This document shows, piece by piece, positions 38,306 through 45,900 of a stretch of DNA of 64,000 nucleotides. The stretch is from Paenibacillus oralis (GTDB lineage: Bacteria; Bacillota; Bacilli; Paenibacillales; Paenibacillaceae). The notes beneath the pieces were generated by a model. It saw nothing but the letters and a program-made list of their open reading frames with translations. It made no database searches and was not told where the DNA came from. Every line of letters begins with the position of its first letter. Position 1 is the first letter of the stretch. The stretch is taken from NCBI RefSeq assembly GCF_003863965.1, contig NZ_RRCN01000002.1, positions 64,569 to 128,568 on the forward strand, in the 5' to 3' direction. The position numbers and the translations under genes were made by a program.

Positions 38306-39102
38306 ATGGAGAAGAACTACCGGGGATAAACGGATTGGGAGTTTATACTGCTTAAGGAGATTTTTGCAGAGAAGCTTTCCTTTGATGTGAAGTTTCATAA
38401 GGAGAAATACCTGGGCAGCTTGGTTAGCATCAAGCCCACCAAGAATGAGCGATATTATTGGAACAAAGCCCAGTTCGCTAAAGTTCTTGAATTGCTGGTG
38501 CAGCTTGGGGCCGAGTACAATCGAATTGGGGTACCGGAGAACATGATTCACTCGGTATATAATAACGAATTCTCTCATCTCGGATTCCGGTTTGATGGGT
38601 CCAATCAATTGTTCTTTCCCGGACTTGTGCCCAACATATGCATCAAACATGGATGTTTCGGAACCCGCTCTGCTGCTGAGAAATATAAGAAGAAGAATAC
38701 GGGGAAGTTGTGCTCCGAACTATTAATCGGGATGCATCCGAAGGACTGTTATGTCTAGTCCGCATGCAAGGATCGTATGAAACTGGGCAAGTGGGAAGTG
38801 AGGACAAAAGCTGAACTTCATATGGTCGACATTTGGAGAAAAGGAAAGTTCCTTAACGGACCCGTTCCCAAGCCTTTATAACCGGATTTACTCCCGTTAA
38901 GGGATTGGATGATGAAGGGCTCCAGTATACGTATGACGGGATCATGGTTTATATGTATTTCCGTGCAACTGGAACTGAACTCGTTGGGGAACGCGAATTT
39001 CTGCCCTGTTTTGGAGAAAAAGTCAGAAACGTGGATGTCTCTTCCGACTTAATCGGCGGTACCCGTAAAGCTACTAGAAAAAATCCTCCTCTTGTATTGT
39101 AG
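38306..39102 (+). pseudogene. disrupted gene with TAA, TAG and a frameshift
   Basis: ATG 38306 (TAGAGGAG upstream) reads seven codons to TAA 38327-38329. It then continues in the same frame through FAEKLSFDVKFHKEKYLGSL, LGAEYNRIGVPENMIHSVYN and GSNQLFFPGLVPNICIKHGC to TAG 38756-38758. Still in frame come MKLGKWEVRTKAELHMVDIW, a one-base shift near 38875, then FITGFTPVKGLDDEGLQYTY to 39102. Rejoined, it would be about 265 residues. No family recognised. Confidence 0.65.
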
Positions 39103-39126
39103 CCTGCCTTATCCTAATCAACACTC

Positions 39127-39165
39127 AGGAGATCCTGTAAGACCAGGGATCTCCTTTTGTTTTTC
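39127..39165 (+). terminator. intrinsic terminator
   Basis: GGAGATCCT pairs with AGGGATCTCC, followed by TTTTGTTTTTC. Confidence 0.75.
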
Positions 39166-39171
39166 TATCGT

Positions 39172-39355
39172 CTATGCTATATTAAATTCATGTCATGTCT
39201 TCATTTTCTTTTCCTGAGCCCTGGGGCGTGCAGGCATTCTAAGTTTTAATTCGATTCCCACAGGGATAACTTTGCCTATAATTTAATCCGCTTGAAGCGT
39301 AAGAGTGATCTATTAGAATCCAAACGGAATTCTAAAGGGTCGCTTTTTTTATTGT
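39172..39355 (+). ncRNA. leader RNA copy 8 (divergent)
   Basis: TATGCTATATT box near 39174. The 5' hairpin GCCC...GGC (39218-39234) with GGCGTGCA in the loop is followed by ATTCTAAG. The terminator half is rearranged: AGCG..GATC against GGGTCGCTTTTTTT (39335-39349), with TTAGAATCC/GGAATTCTAA inside. It precedes a broken small gene. Confidence 0.6.
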
Positions 39356-39383
39356 CCAAATATCCAATCCGGATGAAAGGAGT

Positions 39384-39540
39384 ATGATGATGAAGTTTTC
39401 TCAATATCGATCGACCTGATGTTAAGCTAGAGTCCAACGAAATTGTTCTCAGCACGACCGAAGAACACCATAAGTTGGTTCTCTTCAATAAAGCTGGTTT
39501 ACTGAATGTGTACGTGAAGCCATCCAAAATCCATGTGTAA
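39384..39540 (+). pseudogene. small frameshifted gene behind leader copy 8
   Basis: Three in-frame ATGs (39384, 39387, 39390) behind GAAAGGAG open MKFSQYRST then stop. One base over, the sequence reads NIDRPDVKLESNEIVLSTTE and HHKLVLFNKAGLLNVYVKPS to TAA 39538-39540. A single-base indel near 39400 explains both. Confidence 0.55.
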
Positions 39541-39561
39541 CGAAAAGAGGGAGGAGTTTTT

Positions 39562-40050
39562 ATGCGTTCTACAGCTAAAATGACGATTGAGCAAAGTATC
39601 AAAATAAATAAATTTGTCCCAAGGAAGCCCAACTATAAGGACGAGCAGTTCTATTACGCGGGAATCTGGTGGAATGTCAGCAGCATGCTGGAGTACATCG
39701 AAGCAAAAGGTTTGCAACCCAGGGAGTATGCGATGGTCCAGTTGAGGACAGCGAATGACCTTGTAGAAGTGGATCATGAGTACGCGCTTACTACTGACCT
39801 CTCAAAGCCGGGGATTATCATTCAACTGACTCGGGAACATAGCCTTATGGTGGATGGTCACCATAGATTGTACCGGGCCATTGTCGAAAGCCGTTCAACG
39901 TATCCCGCATACTATCTGTCACTGGACGAACAGATCCATTTCATCACTGATCGTGACGGGCTAAATCGACTCAACTCGTTCAGGAAGCTAAGTGGGCAGC
40001 CGTTTAATAATGGGGAGCGGGAAGATCTGAGATGGAACAGATACAACTAA
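39562..40050 (+). CDS. ParB-like domain protein
   Basis: 162 residues from ATG 39562 (GGGAGGAG upstream). SLMVDGHHRLYRAIVESRST carries the D-G-x-H-R turn of the ParB superfamily, preceded by a helical N-terminal region. No HTH region. It overlaps the next gene by 19 bp, indicating coupling with a small HTH protein. Confidence 0.6.
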   Translation: MRSTAKMTIEQSIKINKFVPRKPNYKDEQFYYAGIWWNVSSMLEYIEAKGLQPREYAMVQLRTANDLVEVDHEYALTTDLSKPGIIIQLTREHSLMVDGHHRLYRAIVESRSTYPAYYLSLDEQIHFITDRDGLNRLNSFRKLSGQPFNNGEREDLRWNRYN

Positions 40051-40238
40051 ACAATAAACGGAAATATCAAAGAAAAAAAGGAAAGCATATAGCCATCGTT
40101 GGTGCAGAAATTACCCGATTACGGAATGAAGAAGGCATTACGACGATTGAACTGGTGGAAGCCTGTGGCGTGTCTGACGCGTCCATATCGCGATATGAGA
40201 ATGACCTTTCAAAGCCAAGTCATAGAAGAGGGGAGTAG
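40032..40238 (+). CDS. small XRE-like HTH protein
   Basis: 68 residues overlapping the ParB-like gene. An HTH core (AEITRLRNEEGITTIELVEA, SDASISRYENDLSKPS) with a basic N-terminal arm (NNKRKYQRKKGKH). Short for a repressor and probably a monodomain Cro-type protein. Its C-terminus ends abruptly after the HTH (RRGE). Confidence 0.65.
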   Translation: MEQIQLNNKRKYQRKKGKHIAIVGAEITRLRNEEGITTIELVEACGVSDASISRYENDLSKPSHRRGE

Positions 40239-40345
40239 CAACCAGGTTGCTCCTTCTTATTGATCCGGCAATGCAACGGGAACCACTTCCTTTACATTTA
40301 ATCGCATACCCAATATGATATAAGTAATTGAATACCTAAACAGGG

Positions 40346-40398
40346 AAGTACCCTCTTACATTGATGCGTTTTGTCATGTTAGAGGGTACTTTGATTTC
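40346..40398 (+). terminator. large hairpin, terminator or attenuator
   Basis: AAGTACCCTCT (40346-40356) pairs with AGAGGGTACTT (40381-40391), then TGATTTC. A TATGATATAAG box lies about 35 bp upstream, so this could be a short attenuated leader. No gene follows before leader copy 9. Confidence 0.6.
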
Positions 40399-40454
40399 AT
40401 TATGGGGGTTAGCAACTTACCGTGATGGGATTTGCATTTGCTTTTCATCGGCAA

Positions 40455-40642
40455 TGGAAGGTGATACAATGAATGCTATACAGTTTCCTTTCATCCCCGT
40501 CTCTCGAGCATGCGCAAACGAGAGCATTCTAACTAAGATGCCTCTTCAAGAGTGATTAACTATGTCCAATTTCGGACGGAATCCCCACTTTTTTGTGGAG
40601 TTAATCAATGCTGAAGGTCGCATCTTTTTTTGCGCCTTAAAA
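40455..40642 (+). ncRNA. leader RNA copy 9
   Basis: TACAAT box near 40464. The 5' hairpin CTCTCG (40501-40506) / CGAGAG (40519-40524) has loop AGCATGCGCAAA, then CATTCTAAC. Terminator arms GATGCCTCTTCA (40537-40548) and its partner (40612-40624), then T7. GTGATTAACT/AGTTAATCA pair inside, around the hairpin CCCCACTTTTTTGTGGAG. The tail GCGCCTTAAAACC precedes the TTG start at 40675. Confidence 0.78.
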
Positions 40643-40674
40643 CCGGAAATTAATTCCAGAAAGGAAGATGAAGA

Positions 40675-41076
40675 TTGGAAAACAACAATTACATGGTCTG
40701 TTGGACAGATTCTGATGGACAGAAAAAGTGGGAGATCGTACCCGCCAAAGATGAAGTGCAGGTCGTTTCTGAACTCTTTTATCGTTCGCCATTGGTTTTT
40801 CCGATGTCAAGTGAATTGGATGGAAAGACGGATGGCGGTGTTGTAACTGTGGAGGCTCCACAGCACATTAAGACTCCCATTGGAAGTATTGCGGTTAACC
40901 AAACTAGCGATCCGAATTATCCTGGGGTTTATGTATCTGTCGATGACACCAGCTTGGTTTTGGTTGAATATGACCCAAGCCAAAGAAAACATGCTATTCG
41001 GGTTTGGAGCCAGGATGAGCCGGAGAATGATCCTGAGTACATTCAGATGATCGAGTCGAGATCTGCAGATCATTAA
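40675..41076 (+). CDS. hypothetical protein
   Basis: 133 residues from TTG 40675 with AAAGGAAG upstream. Beta-rich; IGSIAVNQTSDPNYPGVYVS and LVLVEYDPSQRKHAIRVWS recall strand-rich domains also seen in the protein at 20294. No family recognised. Behind leader copy 9. Confidence 0.6.
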   Translation: MENNNYMVCWTDSDGQKKWEIVPAKDEVQVVSELFYRSPLVFPMSSELDGKTDGGVVTVEAPQHIKTPIGSIAVNQTSDPNYPGVYVSVDDTSLVLVEYDPSQRKHAIRVWSQDEPENDPEYIQMIESRSADH

Positions 41077-41108
41077 TTGACCATACTTATACGGGGAGAG
41101 ATATACTC

Positions 41109-41423
41109 ATGGCTATTTTAACTGTAAATAAATCGGTCGATCGGAACGCATTGGAGCGTTTTGGTTTCTAGTTTGGAATCGCTGATTGGGTAGAGGCTAT
41201 CATAGAAAACGAATACCTCGAAACCAATAAATATGAAGCGATTTTAACTTGCGGGAATGGGGATCAACTGTCGGTAATGTTTTATTTCGATGAGGACTCC
41301 ACAACACTTTTGGGTGTAGACGAGGTGGTTCACGACCATGTATTGATGGGCTTCTCCTACAAACTGGAGACCACACCCGCATGGGATAAAATTCACACCG
41401 CCATTAAGGATTATGAGATTTGA
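41109..41423 (+). pseudogene. small gene with amber codon 21
   Basis: ATG 41109 opens MAILTVNKSVDRNALERFGF, then TAG (41169-41171). It continues in the same frame for 83 codons (FGIADWVEAIIENEYLETNK ... VMFYFDEDSTTLLGVDEV ... AWDKIHTAIKDYEI) to TGA 41421-41423. Apart from the single amber the frame is clean. Beta-rich, no family recognised. Confidence 0.6.
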
Positions 41424-41545
41424 GTTCATGCCGAACTTGATCTTTCATTCGAAAAGCGGCCCGAATTATACCCAGATGTTCGATTAAGGATTATTGGAGG
41501 AGGCAACGGTGTTTGGGAGCCTTCTTCTCCAATCGGAGGGGACAA

Positions 41546-41860
41546 ATGAATCGATACTGTGTTGAATTTGTAAATGGCGGCCATAGCATAATCGAAAACA
41601 AAGAACCTTCATACGCTCAGTATGAACGGCAACAAACTCGCGGCAAAGATGGCCGGTATACGGAAATGGCTAGGTGCGAGATTTGCAATAAACCGGTAGG
41701 AGCCAACTACTATAGCGATGAACGGGTAGATTCCAAGTTTCATGGGCTCGGTCTAACTTTATGCAAAAAGGATGCCTTTACGTTGGCTAACCATACGGAT
41801 GATGCAGCATACCGGATACTTCAAGAAGCTGAAGCGAAACGCAATCAATCGAAAGGGTAG
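41546..41860 (+). CDS. small zinc-binding-like protein
   Basis: 104 residues from ATG 41546 with GGAGGGG upstream. MARCEICNKPVG and LTLCKKDAFTLANH supply a C-x-x-C and a C/H pair that could hold one zinc. N-terminal strand segment YCVEFVNGGHSI. No family recognised. Confidence 0.55.
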   Translation: MNRYCVEFVNGGHSIIENKEPSYAQYERQQTRGKDGRYTEMARCEICNKPVGANYYSDERVDSKFHGLGLTLCKKDAFTLANHTDDAAYRILQEAEAKRNQSKG

Positions 41861-41941
41861 GTAACCAGCATGGTTAATTATTTTTTTTAATCTAAAGGGA
41901 AATAGTAATCGAGCTATTCTTAGCATGTTACAGTAGTTAGC

Positions 41942-42211
41942 GTGGGATTTCTTTTTCCAACGATAACCCATGTTAGGGACGAAGATTTCATCAATCCTGA
42001 ATTTGACCATTACCTGAGTGTACGCGAGACTGCAAGACTGTTTAGTTTGCCCAATTCCTTTTTCTTTTGTGGCAGTTTGACGGCCATTTTCGAGCACCTC
42101 GTGGATTACCGAACTTCTCACATTTTGGCAAAGATCATTAAAGATCAGGTGCATCCAATAATTAAGCGTGGGACTGTTTTGAACATAGAAAAACTTGATG
42201 AGATGTCTTAA
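41942..42211 (+). pseudogene. C-terminal fragment of a C5-cytosine methyltransferase
   Basis: The frame reads FDHYLSVRETARLFSLPNSF then FFCGSLTAIFEHLVDYR. This matches the Dcm-family block IX (R-Y-L-S/T-V-R-E-x-A-R-L-Q-S-F-P-D) and the start of block X, where Q-I-G-N-A-V is expected but lost. No start signal and no catalytic part. It is a relic of a canonical Dcm-type enzyme, distinct from the three C5-like proteins at 49-56 kb. Confidence 0.6.
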
Positions 42212-42255
42212 AATGATTTTAATTTCGAATTATGAATAAGGAGTTATATATAACA

Positions 42256-42474
42256 GTGAACAAAAAAATGATTATTGATAATCTAACGAATCAGGAACTG
42301 GAATTTGCATTCTGGGAGATTGTCTATTATCGGGAGAATAGTGGTAAAACAGTTGATGGTGTTATTAGTTCTACCATTTACTTTTCAAAGGAGGAGCATG
42401 GCATCGTTTGGGACAAAGAAGCGCTCATATGTGAGATCTTGTTTGAGATTGCTCGTCGCAAATATGCTACCTAG
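42256..42474 (+). CDS. small hypothetical protein
   Basis: 72 residues from GTG 42256 (ATAAGGAG twelve bases upstream; ATG 42232 is possible but has no ribosome binding site). NKKMIIDNLTNQELEFAFWE, a YYRENSGKT loop, and a helical C-terminus. No family recognised. Confidence 0.45.
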   Translation: MNKKMIIDNLTNQELEFAFWEIVYYRENSGKTVDGVISSTIYFSKEEHGIVWDKEALICEILFEIARRKYAT

Positions 42475-42603
42475 GGTGATAATAACCAATCATAAGGGCA
42501 AGCTGCCTATCACGAATTGTAACAAACAAATTGAGAAGAACAGGAGAGGAGGTACTTTTCCTGTTTTTCATTTTTATTCAAAAATTACGGAGGTAATCTA
42601 CCT

Positions 42604-43029
42604 ATGAAAAAGATTGCACTTATTAGCTGCACGAAGAAAAAGCAAACTTACGAGTGTCCGGCCCAAGAATTGTATCTTCCGTCATCCTTGTTTAAGAAGG
42701 CGAAGCTCTACGTCCAGCGGAAAGAGTATGATGGATGGTACATCCTTTCTGCTTTACATGGTCTTCTATCGCCAGATCAGGTTGTAGCTCCCTATAATCA
42801 GACCCTGAACAGCATGTCCATCGTTGACATTAGGGACTGGTCGAAAAAAGTTGCTGACCAGGTCATTTCCCTTAATCCGAAAGAAATCCACTTTTACGCA
42901 GGGGATAACTACCGAAAAGAGTTGATTCCTCGGCTGGAGAAAGCGGGAATCGTCTGTTATGTCCCCTTAAGGGGAAAGCGAATTGGTGAACAATTGGCCT
43001 TCTATAATGAAGAGTTAAAGGGCTTTTAA
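42604..43029 (+). CDS. DUF6884-like protein
   Basis: 141 residues from ATG 42604 (ATTACGGAGG upstream). It matches the DUF6884 pattern: KIALISCTKKKQ at the N-terminus, A-x-ELYLPSSLFKKA, GWYILSALHGLLSPD, PYNQTL, and a C-terminal IHFYAGDNYRKELIPRLE. This fold recurs in phages and plasmids. The conserved C-T-K-K-K turn and the S-A-L-H-G-L segment look like an active site. A link to 7-deazaguanine DNA modification through the DpdA-like gene at 9294 is possible but is inference. Confidence 0.65.
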   Translation: MKKIALISCTKKKQTYECPAQELYLPSSLFKKAKLYVQRKEYDGWYILSALHGLLSPDQVVAPYNQTLNSMSIVDIRDWSKKVADQVISLNPKEIHFYAGDNYRKELIPRLEKAGIVCYVPLRGKRIGEQLAFYNEELKGF

Positions 43030-43035
43030 TCGTTT

Positions 43036-43066
43036 AGAGAGGGGCCATCCCGGTACCCTCTCTTTC
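43036..43066 (+). terminator. intrinsic terminator
   Basis: AGAGAGGG pairs with CCCTCTCT, followed by TTCATT. Confidence 0.7.
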
Positions 43067-43084
43067 ATTACACTTATTAAGCAA

Positions 43085-43270
43085 ATGATGGTATGATAGA
43101 AACATACCATAAGTTATTTTTTTCATACTCCAAGCTTGGGCATATGGAGCTTTCTAATTCTTTAATGCGCTCTTCTTTCGAGTGACCGATCTGTCTTTAT
43201 GACAGAAATCCCTTCTATTCGGATTGGTCTCTGGAAAGGGCAGCGCATTTTTATTTTGCCCTAAAAACCA
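43085..43270 (+). ncRNA. leader RNA copy 10, upstream of Spo0E-like gene
   Basis: 5' hairpin CTCCA (43128-43132) / TGGAG (43145-43149) with AGCTTGGGCA in the loop, then CTTTCTAAT. Terminator arms 43165-43179 and 43234-43248 (GCGC / GCGCAT), then T-rich. The inner hairpin CTGTCTTTATGACAG is followed by AAATCCC, and GTGACC...GGTC pair around it. The tail GCCCTAAAAACC is present. Confidence 0.75.
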
Positions 43271-43293
43271 ATTCTATTTTAGGAGGTGTCTTT

Positions 43294-43497
43294 GTGGCCA
43301 TGCTTATTGAGAAAAAACAAGAAAGGAATATTACCATTGATTCTAATCGAGCGGAATCCCTAAGACAGCAGTTCACTACACTGCAGAAAGAAATGGTTAA
43401 TCTGGGGATGGAACTAGGGCTATCTCACCCATCTGTTATCCGGATTAGCCAAGAGCTAGATGAAGTTCATAATCAGATGTTGAGGGCACGCGTTTAG
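43294..43497 (+). CDS. Spo0E-like aspartyl-phosphate phosphatase family protein
   Basis: 67 residues from GTG 43294 with TAGGAGG eight bases upstream. The sequence LRQQFTTLQKEMVNLGMELG then VIRISQELDEVHNQML has the two-helix layout and the S-Q-E-L-D signature of Spo0E-type phosphatases, which dephosphorylate Spo0A~P and block sporulation. The usual C-terminal I-x-x-Y-x is replaced by VHNQML. On a mobile element it would let the element delay sporulation of its host. Confidence 0.65.
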   Translation: MAMLIEKKQERNITIDSNRAESLRQQFTTLQKEMVNLGMELGLSHPSVIRISQELDEVHNQMLRARV

Positions 43498-43536
43498 AGC
43501 ATAACCATTTATGTATGTGAGGAGTGTTTTGCGACT

Positions 43537-43983
43537 ATGACGAAGAATAATAGATCGAGGTTTGAGAGTAATGTCTCGGACGTAGTCTCTGAAGCGGGTG
43601 GCAGATTGAAGTGCTGTGTTAAGGACTGCTCGGTTAACGCTAAAGAAATATTAGGAATAATTGATGACGGTACGTTCAGAACGGTTCTATGTCCAAACGA
43701 CCAGGTCAAGTATGTGCTATGGATGTTGGAACACGAAAACATGGATCTAATTCCGTCATTACACACTGAAAAAAGCAGGTGTGAACTTTGTGAACAGAGT
43801 GCTATTCGCTTTGAAGTCTCAGAGACGACGTATGAGCTCTGTAGTCATCACTTGGAAAAGCTCATTCGACTGAATCTGAACCGAGAGGAATTCTCAAAAC
43901 TATATCTGAAGCACGGGGATACCTACTTCCTCCATGATGATTTTTACTCCGATGACGGTGAGGCGATACAACCGGTTGAATAA
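43537..43983 (+). CDS. multi-cysteine zinc-binding-like protein
   Basis: 148 residues from ATG 43537 (GTGAGGAG upstream). Cys/His pairs: LKCCVKDCSVN, TVLCPNDQ, SRCELCEQSAIRF and YELCSHHLEKL; the last three resemble a treble-clef or zinc-ribbon array. The acidic tail is DDFYSDDGEAI. No family recognised; a nucleic-acid-binding role is plausible. Confidence 0.6.
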   Translation: MTKNNRSRFESNVSDVVSEAGGRLKCCVKDCSVNAKEILGIIDDGTFRTVLCPNDQVKYVLWMLEHENMDLIPSLHTEKSRCELCEQSAIRFEVSETTYELCSHHLEKLIRLNLNREEFSKLYLKHGDTYFLHDDFYSDDGEAIQPVE

Positions 43984-44024
43984 GTTTAGTGAAGGGGAAG
44001 GATCATGCTTGATTCTTCTCTTTT

Positions 44025-44242
44025 CCTATCATATAATACAAACATACCATTTATTTTTTCATTTCTCCATCCTCTAGCCAAGGCATAAGAGGACATTCTA
44101 TGTTCCCTAATTCTTACCTTATTTAGGTATGTCTATATTTTTTAAAATAACGCTCGTTTGCAGCGTCCAAATCATTTATTCTCGATTATCGAGGTTGATC
44201 TTTGGGCTTTGCAAAGGAGCGTTTTTTTGCTTCTACAACCCA
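44025..44242 (+). ncRNA. leader RNA copy 11
   Basis: TATAATAC box near 44032. The 5' hairpin CCTCT (44071-44075) / AGAGG (44088-44092) with AGCCAAGGCATA in the loop is followed by ACATTCTATG. An extra hairpin (CCTAATTCTTACC..TTTAGG) follows, then terminator arms CGCTCGTTTGCAG (44150-44162) and TTTGCAAAGGAGCG (44209-44222), then T7. The tail GCTTCTACAACCCAAA is intact. Confidence 0.75.
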
Positions 44243-44273
44243 AAATCTAATCACATTTAGGAGGAATAATTTC

Positions 44274-44420
44274 ATGACTCGTGATCAACACATTGCTGCA
44301 TCCAAATGGGCACGTTGGCAGGCACTGAGAAATCAAAAAATACACGGAAATTTATTATTAAAAAGTGGTTCAAAGTCTCTCACAAGCGCGTTCAACGAAG
44401 CAATCAGTAATGCTCGTTGA
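44274..44420 (+). CDS. small basic protein
   Basis: 48 residues from ATG 44274 with TAGGAGG upstream, directly behind leader copy 11. Basic and helical (IAASKWARWQALRNQKIHGN). No family recognised. Confidence 0.55.
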   Translation: MTRDQHIAASKWARWQALRNQKIHGNLLLKSGSKSLTSAFNEAISNAR

Positions 44421-44498
44421 ATCCCTAATCATTTTTGAATCAACTCTCATAGTGCCGATAAAGGTAATTAGGAACTTACACTTTAGTTCCGACAGCAG

Positions 44499-44534
44499 GG
44501 CTTTGCTCATTTTGGGCAAAGCCTTTTTTATTTT
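44499..44534 (+). terminator. intrinsic terminator
   Basis: GGCTTTGC pairs with GCAAAGCC, followed by TTTTTTATTTTG. The following 240 bp to 44776 hold no recognisable gene. Confidence 0.8.
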
Positions 44535-44776
44535 GTAGATGCAACGCATCAGAGTGAATTTAGAGAAGAACTAATTTGAAGAAGATTTTTCGGATTTAAA
44601 TCCGTATGTATCCCCTTAGGATTTTCATTTCAATCAAAGCGAGGATAGCGCCGGCTCCAATCAACCATAGAGCGAACGTTGGGTTTTCTATTCGAAAGGT
44701 TTGTAGAATACGATAAGTAAAGACTAACGCAAAAGAACCATTAGAATAATGTCGAGGTTCAACCCGAAACAACCTT

Positions 44777-45265
44777 TCACTTCATGAAATCCGCTGCATT
44801 GCGGAAGATATTATACTCTATCGACTTAAGTTGATTTTGTAGCTGTTCCAATTCTGCTTCTTCGTCCCGAAGGATATGATAGGAGGACGATACCTCAGTA
44901 ATATCATCCAGAATGGAGGTTCTGCTGTAAGTATTTGCTTGAATCAGAATGAACGGACCATTTAGCTGGTGAGCTTTCTTAAAAAATTCTCTCTCTGCCT
45001 CCATAAGATCCAGAAGTTCCAGTATAAACCCTACGTTATCCTCCAATGTTGCCGGATGGTCCTTAAAGTATTGGTTTACTCGCTCGTTGAACTCAGTTTC
45101 TGCCTCCATGCTGTAAAAATCGAATTCTGTACAGCCATCTTCGCCTTCATTTTCAAAGATTCCAACCTTATGACCGTCCAACATAATATACCCCATATAA
45201 TACATACCACTATCCGTGACACTTTCAATGTATTGGTCAACGCTTATTCCTCGAATACTAGCCAT
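44777..45265 (-). CDS. hypothetical protein
   Basis: 162 residues in the minus direction. Acidic N-terminal strands (MYYMGYIMLDGHKVGIFENE) and helical C-terminal coiled coil (ILRDEEAELEQLQNQLKSIE). No family recognised. It is transcribed against its neighbours and has no leader RNA. Confidence 0.55.
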   Translation of the reverse strand: MASIRGISVDQYIESVTDSGMYYMGYIMLDGHKVGIFENEGEDGCTEFDFYSMEAETEFNERVNQYFKDHPATLEDNVGFILELLDLMEAEREFFKKAHQLNGPFILIQANTYSRTSILDDITEVSSSYHILRDEEAELEQLQNQLKSIEYNIFRNAADFMK

Positions 45266-45351
45266 AGATACTGCCTCACTCTCTACACAGATATCATTAG
45301 TATAGCAACATTAGGGATAATCAACCATTTTTGCTCTTAACTTTTCAAGGG

Positions 45352-45568
45352 AATGAAATAATGATAATATTGATCCATACCATTTTTCACTGTTCTTCTT
45401 TGTTTATTTTACTCCCCAGCATGCGCAGATGGGAGCATTCTATAAACGATTTGTTTCAATGCACTCTTCTTACGAGTGACTACCTGCATTCTTCTTATGC
45501 AGAACTCCCAATTGGTTTGGGTTTAGTCATTGGTAAGGGCAGTGCATTTTATTTTGCCCTACAAACAT
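45352..45568 (+). ncRNA. leader RNA copy 12
   Basis: TAATATTGA box near 45365. The 5' hairpin CTCCC (45412-45416) / GGGAG (45431-45435) with CAGCATGCGCAGAT in the loop is followed by CATTCTAT. Terminator arms ATGCACTCTTCTTAC (45459-45473) and GTAAGGGCAGTGCAT (45533-45547), then T-rich. The inner hairpin is CTGCATTCTTCTTATGCAG. The tail GCCCTACAAACA is present. Confidence 0.78.
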
Positions 45569-45599
45569 AATATCTCTAAGAGAGGAGTGAAACGCCCAG

Positions 45600-45894
45600 T
45601 GAACCTTAGAAAATTTCAGATGATCGAAAAGTCCGAGATCCCGCCTGTTAAAGCAGATGGTTTCCAGGTCAGTCGTGTGTAATAGTACACAACCCACGAA
45701 GATTTGCTACAAATCTAATGGCTACGCAAGTCGCCGCGATTAATTAAACAACTCGATCCACAACTTCTCAATTTATACCACAAGGTGTACTTCAATGCTC
45801 AGTTCGCACAATCCAAGCCGACCTTTAACTCAAAGGGCGTGGGAGGCATACGAGGAGTTGTGAAAATAATGATGATTCCTAAATTGGAGGTATG
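45600..45894 (+). pseudogene. decayed gene with several in-frame stops
   Basis: GTG 45600 (GAGAGGAG upstream) opens VNLRKFQMIEKSEIPPVKAD, then TAA-TAG and later a TAA. The same frame stays protein-like to the end (LRKSPRLIKQLDPQLLNLYH, FNAQFAQSKPTFNSKGVGGI, to TGA near 45892). About 97 codons with three stops; read as a pseudogene behind leader copy 12. Confidence 0.55.
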
Positions 45895-45900
45895 AACTAC

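Noticed and set aside
40346-40398. A seventeenth leader RNA of the ATTCTA family
   Set aside because: It has a promoter-like box and a strong hairpin, but no conserved loop, no ATTCTA and no tail, so it is listed only as a hairpin.
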